Part shown: positions 16,419-24,894 of the stretch, piece after piece
How the letters are laid out: every line of letters starts with the position of its first letter
Numbering within the stretch: position 1 is the first letter of the stretch
NCBI GenBank assembly: GCA_014802425.1
Contig: JAAVCH010000030.1
Location: forward strand, 18,308 to 64,312
Source of the DNA: Bacteroides sp.
Lineage (GTDB): Bacteria > Bacteroidota > Bacteroidia > Bacteroidales > Muribaculaceae
Reading direction: 5' to 3'
Length of the DNA: 46,005 nt
Translations under genes and position numbers: made by a program
Notes under the pieces: generated by a model
What the model was told of the DNA's origin: nothing
Databases searched by the model: none
The model's input: the letters and a program-made list of their open reading frames with translations, nothing else

Positions 16419-19400
16419 ATGGCGGAAGATAAGCGGCAACAGCCGCATTCGACAGGACGGACTGCGGCGAAATGGTTCGGCATAGCGGCGGTATCGGTCG
16501 TGGGACTGGTGCTTCTGACGCTGTGCGCCCTCTCGCTGTATCTGACGCCGGAGCGGCTCACGGCCATCATCAACCGCGAGGCCAGCCAGTATCTGGAGGC
16601 CGACGTGCAGGCCACCAACGTGCGCTACACGCTCTGGAGATCGTTTCCGCGCTTCGACGTGCAGACCGACTCGATAGTGGTGCGCTCCCGGACACTCGAC
16701 TCAATCCCCGACTCGATCCGGCGGCAGCTCCCCGCCAACGCCGACTTCCTCGGCGCGGTGAAAAGCTTCTCGGGAAGCATCAATATCGTGGACCTCTTCA
16801 TCCGCCGCTATGTGATACATGACGTAAAGGCCGACGGGCTTCGCGTCAACCTCGTGAGCTACAACGACTCCATCAACAATTACGAGATCGTGCCCTCCTC
16901 CGGAGCGGGGCTTAAGAAGGTGCCTTATTTCTCGGCCCATTTCGTCGACCTCCAGAATCCCGGAGGAATCGACTACCTATCCGTAAGCTCCGACACCAAA
17001 GCCTCGCTCGACCTCCGCTCCCTCACCCTGCGGCGTCTGGGAAATCTCCTCCACCCCGACAACGACTATGCCCTCGCGCTGGCAGGAAAGGTCACCGCCC
17101 GCTCCGCCGGCATCGACATCCTCCACGACTTTCCGTTCGACCTGAACGGAAAGGTGCGCCTGCGGTTCGATCCCTTCGGGTTCTCGCTCTCCGACTACAG
17201 GATCGACCTCGGCCGGCTCCGCACGACACTCTCCATGTCGCTCGGCATGGGGGAAAATCCAAGGATTGAATCGTTCGACTACAGGATATCAAAGGTGAAC
17301 CTCCTCAACCTCCTCGGCTACATTCCCAAGGAATACATACCCGACCTGCAGGGGCTGAACGCCGACATGCAGGTGGAGGCATCGGCGCGCCTGCTGTCGT
17401 CATGGAGCCTGCAGAGCGGACGCCTCCCCTCGATATCCGTGGACTTCACCGTCCCCGAGGGCACCATAAGCTACACGATGAGCACTCAGGCGCCCAACGG
17501 CGCACCGGGGTTCGCCACCTATGACGTGGCCCACTCCCGGATCAACGCGCAGTTCCTCTTCGACGGAGCCGACCCGGCCCGGAGCGCCCTTACGGTCAGG
17601 CCTTTCCGCCTGTCGTCGTCGGGTGTGGACGTGAGCGTGGGCGCCGAGGTATCGCATCTCACCGCCTCCCCCCTCATACGCGCCGACGTAGGTATAGAGG
17701 CCGAGCTCGGCCGGGTGGCCCATGCGTTGCCCGGCGGTGTGCCCGCCGATATATCGGGGCGGCTGTCATCGCGAAGCGACATATCCTTCACTTTGGCCGC
17801 ACTCTCGCGTGAGGCTCTGGCGGAAGGCTTCCGCGACATCCGCACCTCCACCGGCTTCACCGTCACCGCCCTGGCGGTAAAGGGAGCCGGTGCCGGCAGA
17901 TTCACCATCGGGCGCCTGACAGGCACCGCCCTGGCCGGAGCCGACGCCCTGACACCCGACGCCGTGGTGAACCCCCATAGCCAAATCAACGTTGACATAC
18001 CTTCCGCCGACGCCGAGACGGGGAGCGGCACCGTGCGCCTGTCAGGATTCGGCCTTACGGTAAAGACCGACATCACTAAGAGCGTGAGCGCCGAAGATTT
18101 CCGCAACGGCCTCCCGATGACCGTAGGCGCCGGAGCGGCAGGAGTGGAATACACCTCTGCCCCGTCCGCCTCCACGGGACGCCCGATCGACGTAAGGCTC
18201 TCCGGACTGGCAGTGAAGGATGTGGCCACCCGCGCCGCCGCCAATTCCCTTGCCGGAATACTTGCCGACGGGCTCGACATCTCCGCCGCCACGGCCACGG
18301 TCTCCGACGGGCGCAATTCCCTCACGCTGCATGACCCGGCGCTGGCCATCGAGGTGACCCCCCGCCCGGGCACACACCGCTATTTTCCGGAGCCCCTTCC
18401 CGCAACCGGTGGGAAAGGGGGTTTCCGCCCCCTGGTGGAGCTCCGGCATACCGATACCCCCGCCTGCGCCGCCGCCATGAGCCACACTCCGGAACTGCTC
18501 GCCGTCAACCTTCCCGATGAGGTGAAGGGGGTACTCGACCGCTGGAGGATAAAGACGGCGCTCAGCTTCCGCTCCGCCGACCTCCGCACCCCGGGCGTAG
18601 ACCAGCCCGGCGCCCTGCGCGACCTCGCCCTGAGCATCGATGAAGACGCAGTGACACTCCACACCCTGAGCATCGACATGGAAGGGATGCACGGCACTCT
18701 CGCCGGCTCGGTCTCCAATATACGGGGGTTCCTCCTCTCCCCCCCATCCGAGTCAAACCCCGTCCGCCTCGATTTCGACGCTACGGTGGACCACATCGAC
18801 ATCAACGCCCTGGCCCGCGCCTACGCCGCCTCAAAAGGGGGCATCGACAGAATCCAGGTGTCGCACCCGGCCACCAGGGCCGACTCGGTGACAGTGCTCA
18901 TACCGCGCAACATCAGCGCCGGCATACGCGCCCGCGTCGGCGGGATATCCTACACCAACCTCGACCTCACCGACATCGGAGCCGACATCCGCATAGCCGG
19001 AGGAGTGGCCGACATCCGCCACGTGGGGCTGGCCTCTTCGTTCGGCACGGCGGCCCTGGCCCTGCGCTACGACTCCTCCGCCATCGAGGCCCTCCGCGCA
19101 TCAGGAAGCCTCGCGCTAAAGGACATCGACATCACCGGATTCTTCCGTAAGTTCCCCTCCATACTGCGCATGGCTCCGGAGATGAAGAACCTCACCGGCT
19201 ACCTCGGCCTCACGGCCGACTTCAAGGCCGGCATATTCCCCGATATGGCCGTCAACGTACCCTCGGCCGACGTCGGCATGCATCTCTCAGGGCGCAGCCT
19301 CGTGCTCCGCCAGAGCCGCTTCATACGCCGCATAACCAGGATGATGCTTATCCGCTCGGCCGCCCCGATCCACATAGCCGACCTCGACATCAACGCCTCC

Positions 19401-19742
19401 ATCCACGACAATCTGCTGCAGCTCTACCCGTTCGACTTCGAATTCGACCGCTATAAGCTCCATATGCTCGGAGTCAACAATATGAACGGGCGCCTCTACT
19501 ACCATATGGCCGTCGAGGAATCACCCGTCCACATCCCCTTCGCCATCAATATCGAGGGGATGTTCTCCCACCCGAAGCTGCGCTTCGGCGATGTACACTA
19601 CGACATCAGGCGCGGCGAGGAAATCACCGAGCGCGACCAACAGGAGGAATCATTCAACCTCGTGCGGCTGGCCCGCGACTTCATGGGAATGTTCATCAAG
19701 ACAGGCGCCGAATACTCCGATTCGGGCCGTCGGATAAGGTAA
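16419..19742 (+). CDS. AsmA-family inner-membrane/periplasmic protein
   Basis: Very large protein of 1107 residues. A single N-terminal membrane segment (about 17-42) is followed by LTPERLTAIINREASQYL, the typical start of AsmA proteins, then a long periplasmic part rich in beta-strand repeats. The C-terminal portion (KNLTGYLGLTADFKAGIFP, then LRFGDVHYD) resembles the AsmA-like C-terminal region of TamB/YhdP-type proteins, which form hydrophobic grooves moving lipids between membranes. The role in outer-membrane biogenesis is inferred from the family. The ATG at 16419 directly precedes a hydrophilic stretch and the membrane anchor. It stands alone, followed by a hairpin at 19759-19785. Confidence 0.8.
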   Translation: MAEDKRQQPHSTGRTAAKWFGIAAVSVVGLVLLTLCALSLYLTPERLTAIINREASQYLEADVQATNVRYTLWRSFPRFDVQTDSIVVRSRTLDSIPDSIRRQLPANADFLGAVKSFSGSINIVDLFIRRYVIHDVKADGLRVNLVSYNDSINNYEIVPSSGAGLKKVPYFSAHFVDLQNPGGIDYLSVSSDTKASLDLRSLTLRRLGNLLHPDNDYALALAGKVTARSAGIDILHDFPFDLNGKVRLRFDPFGFSLSDYRIDLGRLRTTLSMSLGMGENPRIESFDYRISKVNLLNLLGYIPKEYIPDLQGLNADMQVEASARLLSSWSLQSGRLPSISVDFTVPEGTISYTMSTQAPNGAPGFATYDVAHSRINAQFLFDGADPARSALTVRPFRLSSSGVDVSVGAEVSHLTASPLIRADVGIEAELGRVAHALPGGVPADISGRLSSRSDISFTLAALSREALAEGFRDIRTSTGFTVTALAVKGAGAGRFTIGRLTGTALAGADALTPDAVVNPHSQINVDIPSADAETGSGTVRLSGFGLTVKTDITKSVSAEDFRNGLPMTVGAGAAGVEYTSAPSASTGRPIDVRLSGLAVKDVATRAAANSLAGILADGLDISAATATVSDGRNSLTLHDPALAIEVTPRPGTHRYFPEPLPATGGKGGFRPLVELRHTDTPACAAAMSHTPELLAVNLPDEVKGVLDRWRIKTALSFRSADLRTPGVDQPGALRDLALSIDEDAVTLHTLSIDMEGMHGTLAGSVSNIRGFLLSPPSESNPVRLDFDATVDHIDINALARAYAASKGGIDRIQVSHPATRADSVTVLIPRNISAGIRARVGGISYTNLDLTDIGADIRIAGGVADIRHVGLASSFGTAALALRYDSSAIEALRASGSLALKDIDITGFFRKFPSILRMAPEMKNLTGYLGLTADFKAGIFPDMAVNVPSADVGMHLSGRSLVLRQSRFIRRITRMMLIRSAAPIHIADLDINASIHDNLLQLYPFDFEFDRYKLHMLGVNNMNGRLYYHMAVEESPVHIPFAINIEGMFSHPKLRFGDVHYDIRRGEEITERDQQEESFNLVRLARDFMGMFIKTGAEYSDSGRRIR

Positions 19743-19796
19743 GTCAAAAAAGCGCCGCGCCCCGGTAAACCATCCCCGCCGGGGCAAGTCAAAAAA
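19741..19796. repeat. Hairpin flanked by 11-bp direct repeats
   Basis: AAGTCAAAAAA occurs at 19741-19751 and again at 19786-19796. Between them GCCCCGG (19759-19765) pairs with CCGGGGC (19779-19785). It may terminate the AsmA-like gene, but no T-run follows on the plus strand. Confidence 0.45.
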
Positions 19797-19837
19797 TTAA
19801 ACACCCGGCAAAGCCGCCGAGTGTGGAAATTATTTTT

Positions 19838-19845
19838 TAATTTTG
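19838..19845 (+). promoter_or_regulatory. -7 element, leaderless start
   Basis: TAATTTTG followed by C and three bases before the ATG at 19850, the same layout as at 907-919. Confidence 0.6.
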
Positions 19846-19849
19846 CGCT

Positions 19850-20206
19850 ATGAAAAAGCTTCTTTTGACTCTGACGCTGGCTCTCGCCATGGCGCTCGGC
19901 GCATCGGCGGCCGAGACACCCACCTTCCCCGGCGGCGACACGGCACTCCGGGAATACATCTCCTCCAACCTCAAATATCCGGCTTCGGCCGCTGAAAACG
20001 GCATAGAGGGAGTGGTCAGCGTGCGCTTCACCGTCCATGCCGACGGCTCCATCGGCACCATCGAGATCGTGCGGATGATCGACCCCGACCTCGAACAGGA
20101 AGCCATACGCCTCGTAAAGGGGATGCCCGCATGGACTCCGGCCGACCGCGGCGGCTCCCCCGTGGAGGCCACCGTGACGCTCCCCATCACGTTCTCACTT
20201 GACTGA
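19850..20206 (+). CDS. Secreted TonB C-terminal domain protein
   Basis: Small periplasmic protein of 118 residues. A signal peptide (about 1-20, ending SAA) is followed directly by one TonB C-terminal domain: FPGGDTALREYISSNLKYPASAAENGIEG, then VSVRFTVHADGSIGTIEIVR and PAWTPADRGG with the final strand VTLPITFSL. It lacks the membrane anchor and proline-rich linker of true TonB, so it cannot energise a receptor by itself. Similar isolated domains occur in Bacteroidota with unknown roles. Its start is supported by a leaderless promoter. The DUF5715-like gene begins 26 bases after its stop and may be cotranscribed. Confidence 0.85.
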   Translation: MKKLLLTLTLALAMALGASAAETPTFPGGDTALREYISSNLKYPASAAENGIEGVVSVRFTVHADGSIGTIEIVRMIDPDLEQEAIRLVKGMPAWTPADRGGSPVEATVTLPITFSLD

Positions 20207-20232
20207 AAGGCTCTTCCGAAAGACATTTGCCG

Positions 20233-21093
20233 ATGAGCCGAATACATACGCCATTTACCGCACTCCTCCTTTCCGCCGCACTCTGGATCCTGCCGGGGTG
20301 CGGTCGTTCTGCATCCGACGGCGCTCCCTACGCCGAGACCATCTTCTGGGAAGAGGATTCCGCCTGGGGCGACTACGCCGACGACGGAGTCGTCGAGGAG
20401 GAAGCCATCGAGACAATCGAGGACTATCCCGCCTCGGATTCCCCGTCGACTGATTCATCCGGAGCCGTAAGCGCGGACACCGTACGGCAGCTTTCCCCGG
20501 AGCCTGGGCCGCTTAAGCGGCGCGGAGGCAACGGCCGCATACCGCTGCGCCAGATCGGGCCGCTGAGGGAAGTATTCAACGATTCCAACCATTTCCAGCT
20601 TGAGCACGCCCGCCGTCTGGGTATAACACCCATATCAGACCTGGCGTCGTACTACCGCAACTCGCGCCCGCTGGTAAAGGTGGAGACCAACCCCCACTAC
20701 CGTGTCGACGAGCTGAAGCACTCCTATCCCTACCTCGTGCCCGAAGCGGCCAAACTGCTTGACGACATCGGCCGCACGTTCCAGGACTCGCTCTACGCGC
20801 GCGGCGGAGGCCGCTACCGCGTGATCGTGACGAGTGTGCTCCGCACCCCCAACACGGTGCGCCGCCTGCGCCGCGTCAACGTCAACGCCACCAAGGAATC
20901 GACCCATCAGTACGCCACGACGTTCGACATCACCTACACCCGCTTCGAACCGCTTGACGGCCACGACAACACCAGCTACGAGGACATGAAGAACCTTCTC
21001 GGCGAGGTGCTCTACGATCTTCGCCGTCAGGGGCGGTGCATGGTGAAGTTCGAGCGCAAGACCCCGTGCTTCCACATCACCGTCGCGGAATAA
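20233..21093 (+). CDS. DUF5715-type lipoprotein
   Basis: Predicted lipoprotein of 286 residues. The signal peptide ends in ILPGC. A Glu/Asp-rich disordered region (to about 100) precedes the conserved domain, which includes SRPLVKVETNPHYRVDELKHSYPYLVPEA, VIVTSVLRT and THQYATTFDITY; the last resembles the metal-binding HxxxxxxD of D-Ala-D-Ala carboxypeptidase-like (M15/VanY) proteins, and a late His lies in CFHITVAE. A role in cell-wall peptide trimming is inferred only. I prefer the ATG at 20233 over a TTG two codons earlier. Its 3' end overlaps a convergent small gene by 17 bases. Confidence 0.75.
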   Translation: MSRIHTPFTALLLSAALWILPGCGRSASDGAPYAETIFWEEDSAWGDYADDGVVEEEAIETIEDYPASDSPSTDSSGAVSADTVRQLSPEPGPLKRRGGNGRIPLRQIGPLREVFNDSNHFQLEHARRLGITPISDLASYYRNSRPLVKVETNPHYRVDELKHSYPYLVPEAAKLLDDIGRTFQDSLYARGGGRYRVIVTSVLRTPNTVRRLRRVNVNATKESTHQYATTFDITYTRFEPLDGHDNTSYEDMKNLLGEVLYDLRRQGRCMVKFERKTPCFHITVAE

Positions 21094-21361
21094 AGAGGCG
21101 GATTGCCTCCGGTTCCCCCGTGTCGGGGGTGTCCGTCTTTGAGGGGGTGTCTTTGGGTTGCTGGAGCAGGTACCATACGTAACGCTGTATGGTCTGGGTT
21201 CTTTGCCAGGGAGAAAGCTGCGCGAAATCGCGCTCGAATCCCTCCTCGAAGTAGCGTGACACTATCCCGGTCAGAGCGTTGAGGGTGGCCTCAAGCCGCT
21301 CTTCTGGTGTGGCGGAGCGTCCGGGCGCTCCGCAAACAGGTTTACAGACATTCTTTTCCAT
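21077..21361 (-). CDS. Small hypothetical protein
   Basis: Unrecognised protein of 94 residues with no signal peptide or membrane segment. The middle (TPEERLEATLNALTGIVS to WQRTQTIQRYVWYLL) looks alpha-helical; the N-terminus has two Cys (residues 5 and 9). I consider it real because a perfect -7 element (TATTTTTG, 21367-21374) lies five bases before its ATG. The last 17 bases overlap the convergent DUF5715-type gene. A longer in-frame ORF upstream crosses a terminator and is rejected. Confidence 0.55.
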   Translation of the reverse strand: MEKNVCKPVCGAPGRSATPEERLEATLNALTGIVSRYFEEGFERDFAQLSPWQRTQTIQRYVWYLLQQPKDTPSKTDTPDTGEPEAIRLFIPRR

Positions 21362-21366
21362 ATATG

Positions 21367-21374
21367 CAAAAATA
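21367..21374 (-). promoter_or_regulatory. -7 element overlapping a terminator
   Basis: Minus-strand TATTTTTG followed by C. Its T-run is also the tail of the intrinsic terminator at 21371-21403 that ends the FKBP operon. Confidence 0.55.
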
Positions 21375-21403
21375 AGCCTCCGGCAGCGTGCCGGAGGCTT
21401 ATT
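21371..21403 (-). terminator. Intrinsic terminator of FKBP operon
   Basis: Perfect 15-bp arms AATAAGCCTCCGGCA and TGCCGGAGGCTTATT with a GCG loop, followed on the minus strand by TTT. It sits about 95 bases past the last FKBP gene. Confidence 0.9.
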
Positions 21404-21497
21404 TCTATATTTACGCAAACCCGTACCGACCGACCCGCTATGCGGCCGCCCCGATACAGACCTCACATATAGCCCCGCTACGCGGGTTATCGGTGAA

Positions 21498-22373
21498 TCA
21501 TTCTGCGGAGTCAGCGGCGGCCTTCGGTGCGCCGGGGGCAAGCTTCACGACCAATACATCGGTGGGCTTTACGCGGTAACGCTCCATGAAGCGGCCGAAA
21601 AGGGCCGAGCCGGAGGTGTAGAACGTGCGGTCGCCGCCGAGCTTCATCGTCTCGAGTGCGTCGGTGACGGGACCGGAGAAGTATTCGCCGACCTTCATGT
21701 CGTCGCGCGTCTGGCGGTCGAGTTCGCGTCCGTCAAGCGTGCTGACCTGCACCGTGAGGCTAATCCGCTCCCCTTTCTTGACGGGGGCGCCTGTACCGTC
21801 GGTGCCTTCGCCGGCGTAGATGTTGTCAGTGATCTTGGTCCATTTCCCTGTCTTGGCGGCCTGTGCGAGGGCATCGCGTGAGGCGGCTGCCTCGCGCTCC
21901 TCCTTCTCTTTGGCGAATCGCTCAAGGATGTTGCGGAATTCTCGCTGCATTCCATGGGCGTCGACGGCGGAGTCGTTCATAAGGCCGTCGGCTACGGAAT
22001 TGAGGATGATCTCGCGGTTAAGCGCCACATCGTACTCTTTCTTGAACTGACCCATATTGAGGGCGAGCTGCACGCCGTCGTTGAGGCCGAGGTTGTAGGC
22101 CTCGCTGCTTTCACGGGCGGCCTCGAGGCCGGCACGCAGGCCGCGCATGTATTCGTCGCGGCTTTCGCGGGAGCCGAGGGTGGAATCCTGACCGGCGCGG
22201 CTCCAATAGCGCTGGGCCTGCATCTGGCCGAAATAGTAGAGCAGCGAGTCGGCCGCCGTAATGTCCTTATAGTCGGCCAGTGTGCGGGGTGTGGCCTCAC
22301 CTTTATCGCCTCCGCACGATGCGAGGAGCATCAGGGGTGCGGCGGCCGCAAGGAGTATGTGTCTGAATTTCAT
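21498..22373 (-). CDS. FKBP-type peptidyl-prolyl isomerase lipoprotein, divergent
   Basis: Lipoprotein of 291 residues with lipobox LLASC (Cys20). Residues about 30-165 form a helical FKBP N-terminal dimerisation-like domain (DEYMRGLRAGLEAARE, then YDVALNREIILNSV). Residues about 190-275 resemble the FKBP fold (RISLTVQVSTLDGRELD, YFSGPVTDALETMKLGGDRTFYTSGSALFG), but the usual aromatic active-site residues (FDSS, PGW, IPxxLAYG) are missing. It may therefore be a chaperone without isomerase activity. It is the last gene of a three-gene unit after the 60-residue lipoprotein (10-base gap) and ends at the terminator 21371-21403. Confidence 0.78.
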   Translation of the reverse strand: MKFRHILLAAAAPLMLLASCGGDKGEATPRTLADYKDITAADSLLYYFGQMQAQRYWSRAGQDSTLGSRESRDEYMRGLRAGLEAARESSEAYNLGLNDGVQLALNMGQFKKEYDVALNREIILNSVADGLMNDSAVDAHGMQREFRNILERFAKEKEEREAAASRDALAQAAKTGKWTKITDNIYAGEGTDGTGAPVKKGERISLTVQVSTLDGRELDRQTRDDMKVGEYFSGPVTDALETMKLGGDRTFYTSGSALFGRFMERYRVKPTDVLVVKLAPGAPKAAADSAE

Positions 22374-22383
22374 TTTATTTCTG

Positions 22384-22566
22384 TTATAGTATCGAATCCG
22401 TCTCCGAGCCGCTGGCTATCACGGAATCCATGGCTACGTCGGCCGTGGGGATCACGACCTCCACCGTCTCGCCCGTAGGCACCATGTTGTCGGCCGTGCG
22501 GCCGGAGCAGGAGGCGAGGGTGCCCAGCGCCGTGAGGGCGCCGAGCGTGAAGAGAATCTTTTTCAT
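22384..22566 (-). CDS. 60-residue lipoprotein
   Basis: Tiny lipoprotein. The signal peptide MKKILFTLGALTALGTLASC gives a lipobox at Cys20, leaving about 40 residues that are acidic and rich in Thr, Ser and Val. It lies between two FKBP-family genes with gaps of 28 and 10 bases, so it is part of the same operon. No function is recognised; it may be anchored beside the isomerases in the outer membrane. Confidence 0.7.
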   Translation of the reverse strand: MKKILFTLGALTALGTLASCSGRTADNMVPTGETVEVVIPTADVAMDSVIASGSETDSIL

Positions 22567-22594
22567 ATTTCCGGTAGGGTGTTTCGGCCCGGCA

Positions 22595-23182
22595 TCACTG
22601 CTGGCCGGCGTCCTGGATGCCCAGAAGCTCCACGCGGAAGATCAGGGGAGCGTTCGGGGGGATGGCGCCGGGAGCGCCCTGCTCGCCGTAAGCCAGATCG
22701 GAGGGGATGTAGAACTCGTAGATCGAGCCTACGGGCATGAGCTGCAGGCCCTCGGTCCATCCGGCTATCACGCGGTTTAGGGGGAATGAGGTCGGCTCCG
22801 GACGGTCGTAGGAGCTGTCGAACTTGGTGAGGTCCTCATCGGTGAGCACGCCGCAGTAGTTGACCGTCACCACGTCGGTGGCGGCGGGACGGGCGCCTGT
22901 GCCCTGCTTGATGATGGCGTATTTGAGGCCCGAGGCGGTCTCGGTGTAGGTGGAGTCGCCGGCGGCTGTGGCGGCCACCTTAAGCTCGGGATTGTTGAAG
23001 AACGCGGGCTTGTAGGGGATGAGCTCGTCGGTGCTGAGCACCGTGCTCACCATGCTTGTGATTTCATCGAGGGCGGCCGCGCTGTCGCTGTCGGAATGCT
23101 TCTGCTCCTTATTGCTGCATGAAGCAACAATTGCGGCGACGGCAAACGCCGTCGTCGCAACCTTAAGAATTGATTTGTTCAT
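22595..23182 (-). CDS. FKBP-type peptidyl-prolyl cis-trans isomerase lipoprotein
   Basis: Lipoprotein of 195 residues that should catalyse proline isomerisation during folding of envelope proteins. The lipobox is IVASC (Cys21). The FKBP domain occupies about 85-190, with VTVNYCGVL, FDSSYDR, FPLNRVIAGWTEGLQLMPVG and YEFYIPSDLAYGEQG, retaining the classical active-site aromatic residues. I chose the ATG at 23182 because it starts the signal peptide; the longer frame to 23257 adds an Arg-rich stretch of no value. It heads the unit with the small lipoprotein and the divergent FKBP, and is related to the cytoplasmic FKBP encoded just upstream. Confidence 0.9.
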   Translation of the reverse strand: MNKSILKVATTAFAVAAIVASCSNKEQKHSDSDSAAALDEITSMVSTVLSTDELIPYKPAFFNNPELKVAATAAGDSTYTETASGLKYAIIKQGTGARPAATDVVTVNYCGVLTDEDLTKFDSSYDRPEPTSFPLNRVIAGWTEGLQLMPVGSIYEFYIPSDLAYGEQGAPGAIPPNAPLIFRVELLGIQDAGQQ

Positions 23183-23346
23183 ATTTTTCAACTGTGTGAT
23201 AATGCATTTCAGGAATCGGCGCCTGCGGCCTGCGGGGCACACTGACCCGCGCCGCATGACGTTCAGACTGCGAATTTACTAAAAAAATCCCGTCTTTCGT
23301 CCTAAATTACATTTTTTCACCTCCATAGCCCGTGCGGGGCACCGGA

Positions 23347-23940
23347 TCAGGCCTTTTTGTTGACCTTGATGAGCTCTACCTCGAACACGAGGGTCGAGTG
23401 AGGGGGAATCACGTTGGGTATTCCCTGCGGGCCGTAGGCCAGGTCGCTGGGGATGTAGAATTCATACTTGGCGCCCTCCTTCATGAGCTGCACGCCTTCG
23501 GTCCATCCGGGGATGACGCGGTTGAGGGGGAACGTGGCGGGTTCGCCACGGTTCACGCTGCTGTCAAATACAGTGCCGTTGAGGAGCTTGCCGGTGTAGT
23601 GCACTGTCACTTCATCCTCGGCTGTGGGCTGCGCGCCCTCCCCTTCCTTAAGCACTTTGTACTGAAGGCCGCTTGCAGTGACCTTCACGCCTTCCTTGCC
23701 TGCGTTCTCGTCAAGGAATGCCTTGGCCTCGGCCTGAGCGGCTTCGGTGGCCTTCTTCTGGAGGTCTTCGAGATATTCGTTGATGAGCTGCTGAGCCTCT
23801 TCGGGGCTTACGAGGGGCGTGCCGCCGTCGAATGCGACCTTCACGCCGTCCTTGAATGCGTCATACTGAATCTCCTTGACTCCCATTCCTTTGAGCTGCA
23901 TGCCCATTGCGAGTCCCCAGGCATAAGATAACTTGTCCAT
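23347..23940 (-). CDS. Cytoplasmic FKBP-type peptidyl-prolyl isomerase (FklB/FkpA-like)
   Basis: Protein of 197 residues without a signal peptide. An N-terminal helical dimerisation domain (about 1-85, SYAWGLAMGMQLKG) precedes a complete FKBP domain (about 95-195): YTGKLLNGTVFDSS, FPLNRVIPGWTEGVQLM and YEFYIPSDLAYGPQG, then IPPHSTLVFEVELI. The catalytic FKBP residues are intact. It is close in sequence to the exported paralogue at 22595-23182, pointing to a local duplication. A gap of 164 bases separates them and no terminator was seen there. The upstream 200 bases show no convincing promoter on this strand. Confidence 0.9.
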   Translation of the reverse strand: MDKLSYAWGLAMGMQLKGMGVKEIQYDAFKDGVKVAFDGGTPLVSPEEAQQLINEYLEDLQKKATEAAQAEAKAFLDENAGKEGVKVTASGLQYKVLKEGEGAQPTAEDEVTVHYTGKLLNGTVFDSSVNRGEPATFPLNRVIPGWTEGVQLMKEGAKYEFYIPSDLAYGPQGIPNVIPPHSTLVFEVELIKVNKKA

Positions 23941-24094
23941 TGTTTTTTTCTCTTTCTTTTATAAGGTTATATACGTTTTCATTTCGTGGAGCGCGGTGCC
24001 GTCCGGGTCGCGGGCGGCGGGAGAGGCGCACCGTGCCGGGGTGCCGGATCCGATTTTTTCGCCCTCCGTTCAATAGTATAACAAAGTTTTGTAT

Positions 24095-24102
24095 TACCTT
24101 TG
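24095..24102 (+). promoter_or_regulatory. -7 promoter element
   Basis: TACCTTTG followed by C, a perfect TAnnTTTG match about 40 bases before the ATG at 24142. Confidence 0.45.
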
Positions 24103-24141
24103 CCTTACGTATAAGAATAATTAACAAATACCGTGCCAATC

Positions 24142-24477
24142 ATGCAGTCAGACCCTGAATCCCTCAGTCATCCCTCCCGGTCATCATTGGAATCCTCCGT
24201 ACAGTCCACCTGGCGCAATCCCCTCCCCGCCGACGAGATAGCGCGTCAGCAGCGCGCCAAAGAGACGCTGACGCCGGGGTGCCGCGTCGAAATAAAGGGC
24301 CTCGGTCCCTTCACCTACGCGGGCATTTGGGACACCATGCACTCCTTCTACCCTGCCGCCTCCCAGGATCTTTCCGCCCTCCTTTCTCCGGAAATGCACC
24401 GTTACCTCCGCCGCGACCTGCGCGGCCTCCCCTATCTCCATCTCCCCTATACCCTTCTGGCCGATTACCTACAGTAA
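24142..24477 (+). CDS. Small hypothetical protein
   Basis: Unrecognised protein of 111 residues, no signal peptide or membrane segment. The N-terminal 40 residues are polar and Ser-rich; the rest (CRVEIKGLGPFTYAGIWDTM, then LLSPEMHRYLRRDLRGLPY) looks globular. Support is the upstream -7 element and normal GC-rich codon use. A GTG three codons upstream (24133) is an alternative start. From 24478 to 24700 nothing is seen. Confidence 0.5.
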   Translation: MQSDPESLSHPSRSSLESSVQSTWRNPLPADEIARQQRAKETLTPGCRVEIKGLGPFTYAGIWDTMHSFYPAASQDLSALLSPEMHRYLRRDLRGLPYLHLPYTLLADYLQ

Positions 24478-24703
24478 GCCCATCACCCCCACACTCCAGA
24501 GAAGAGCGCAAGGCAAGGGGGGCGGCCATCATGGCCGAAGCATGGAAGTAACGGAGGGCCTCAAGACCCGGAGGGTTGAATCAGAATCCGAAATCAGGGA
24601 AATACCGTAAGCGCAAATGCGCTTACCATGCGCTTGCAGGTGAGTGCGGAAAAGTGCGAAGTCAGACTTTTTTAAGCGGACGATCCACCGTCAGACAAAA
24701 GAA

Positions 24704-24749
24704 AAATCACGTTGAAAATCAATCAATTAACTGATTTCCAACGTGATTT
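24704..24749 (-). terminator. Intrinsic terminator of tRNA-Pro
   Basis: AAATCACGTTG (24704-24714) pairs with CAACGTGATTT (24739-24749), extended by AAATCA/TGATTT inside. On the minus strand a T-rich tail follows. It starts eight bases past the tRNA. Confidence 0.85.
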
Positions 24750-24756
24750 CATTTAG

Positions 24757-24831
24757 TCGGGGTGACAAGATTCGAACTTGCGACCTCACGCCCCCCAGAC
24801 GCGTACTCTAAACCTACTGAGCTACACCCCG
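24757..24831 (-). tRNA. tRNA-Pro (anticodon GGG)
   Basis: 75-nt cloverleaf on the minus strand: acceptor CGGGGTG/CACCCCG, D-arm GCTCAGTAGGTTTAGAGT, anticodon stem CGCGT/GCGTG with loop CTGGGGG (anticodon GGG), T-arm GCAAG-TTCGAAT-CTTGT, discriminator A. The CCA end is not encoded. It reads CCC and CCU codons. Confidence 0.92.
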
Positions 24832-24840
24832 ATTAAATAT

Positions 24841-24894
24841 GTACTCGCTTTGGCTTTACGACCCTCTCAAGGGTTGCTCCCTCAAAGCGAGTAC
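24841..24894 (-). repeat. Perfect inverted repeat in tRNA-Pro leader
   Basis: GTACTCGCTTTG (24841-24852) pairs with CAAAGCGAGTAC (24883-24894); inside, ACCCT-CTCA-AGGGT (24861-24874) forms a second hairpin. It fills the gap between the tRNA promoter and the mature tRNA, ending nine bases before it. Confidence 0.85.
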
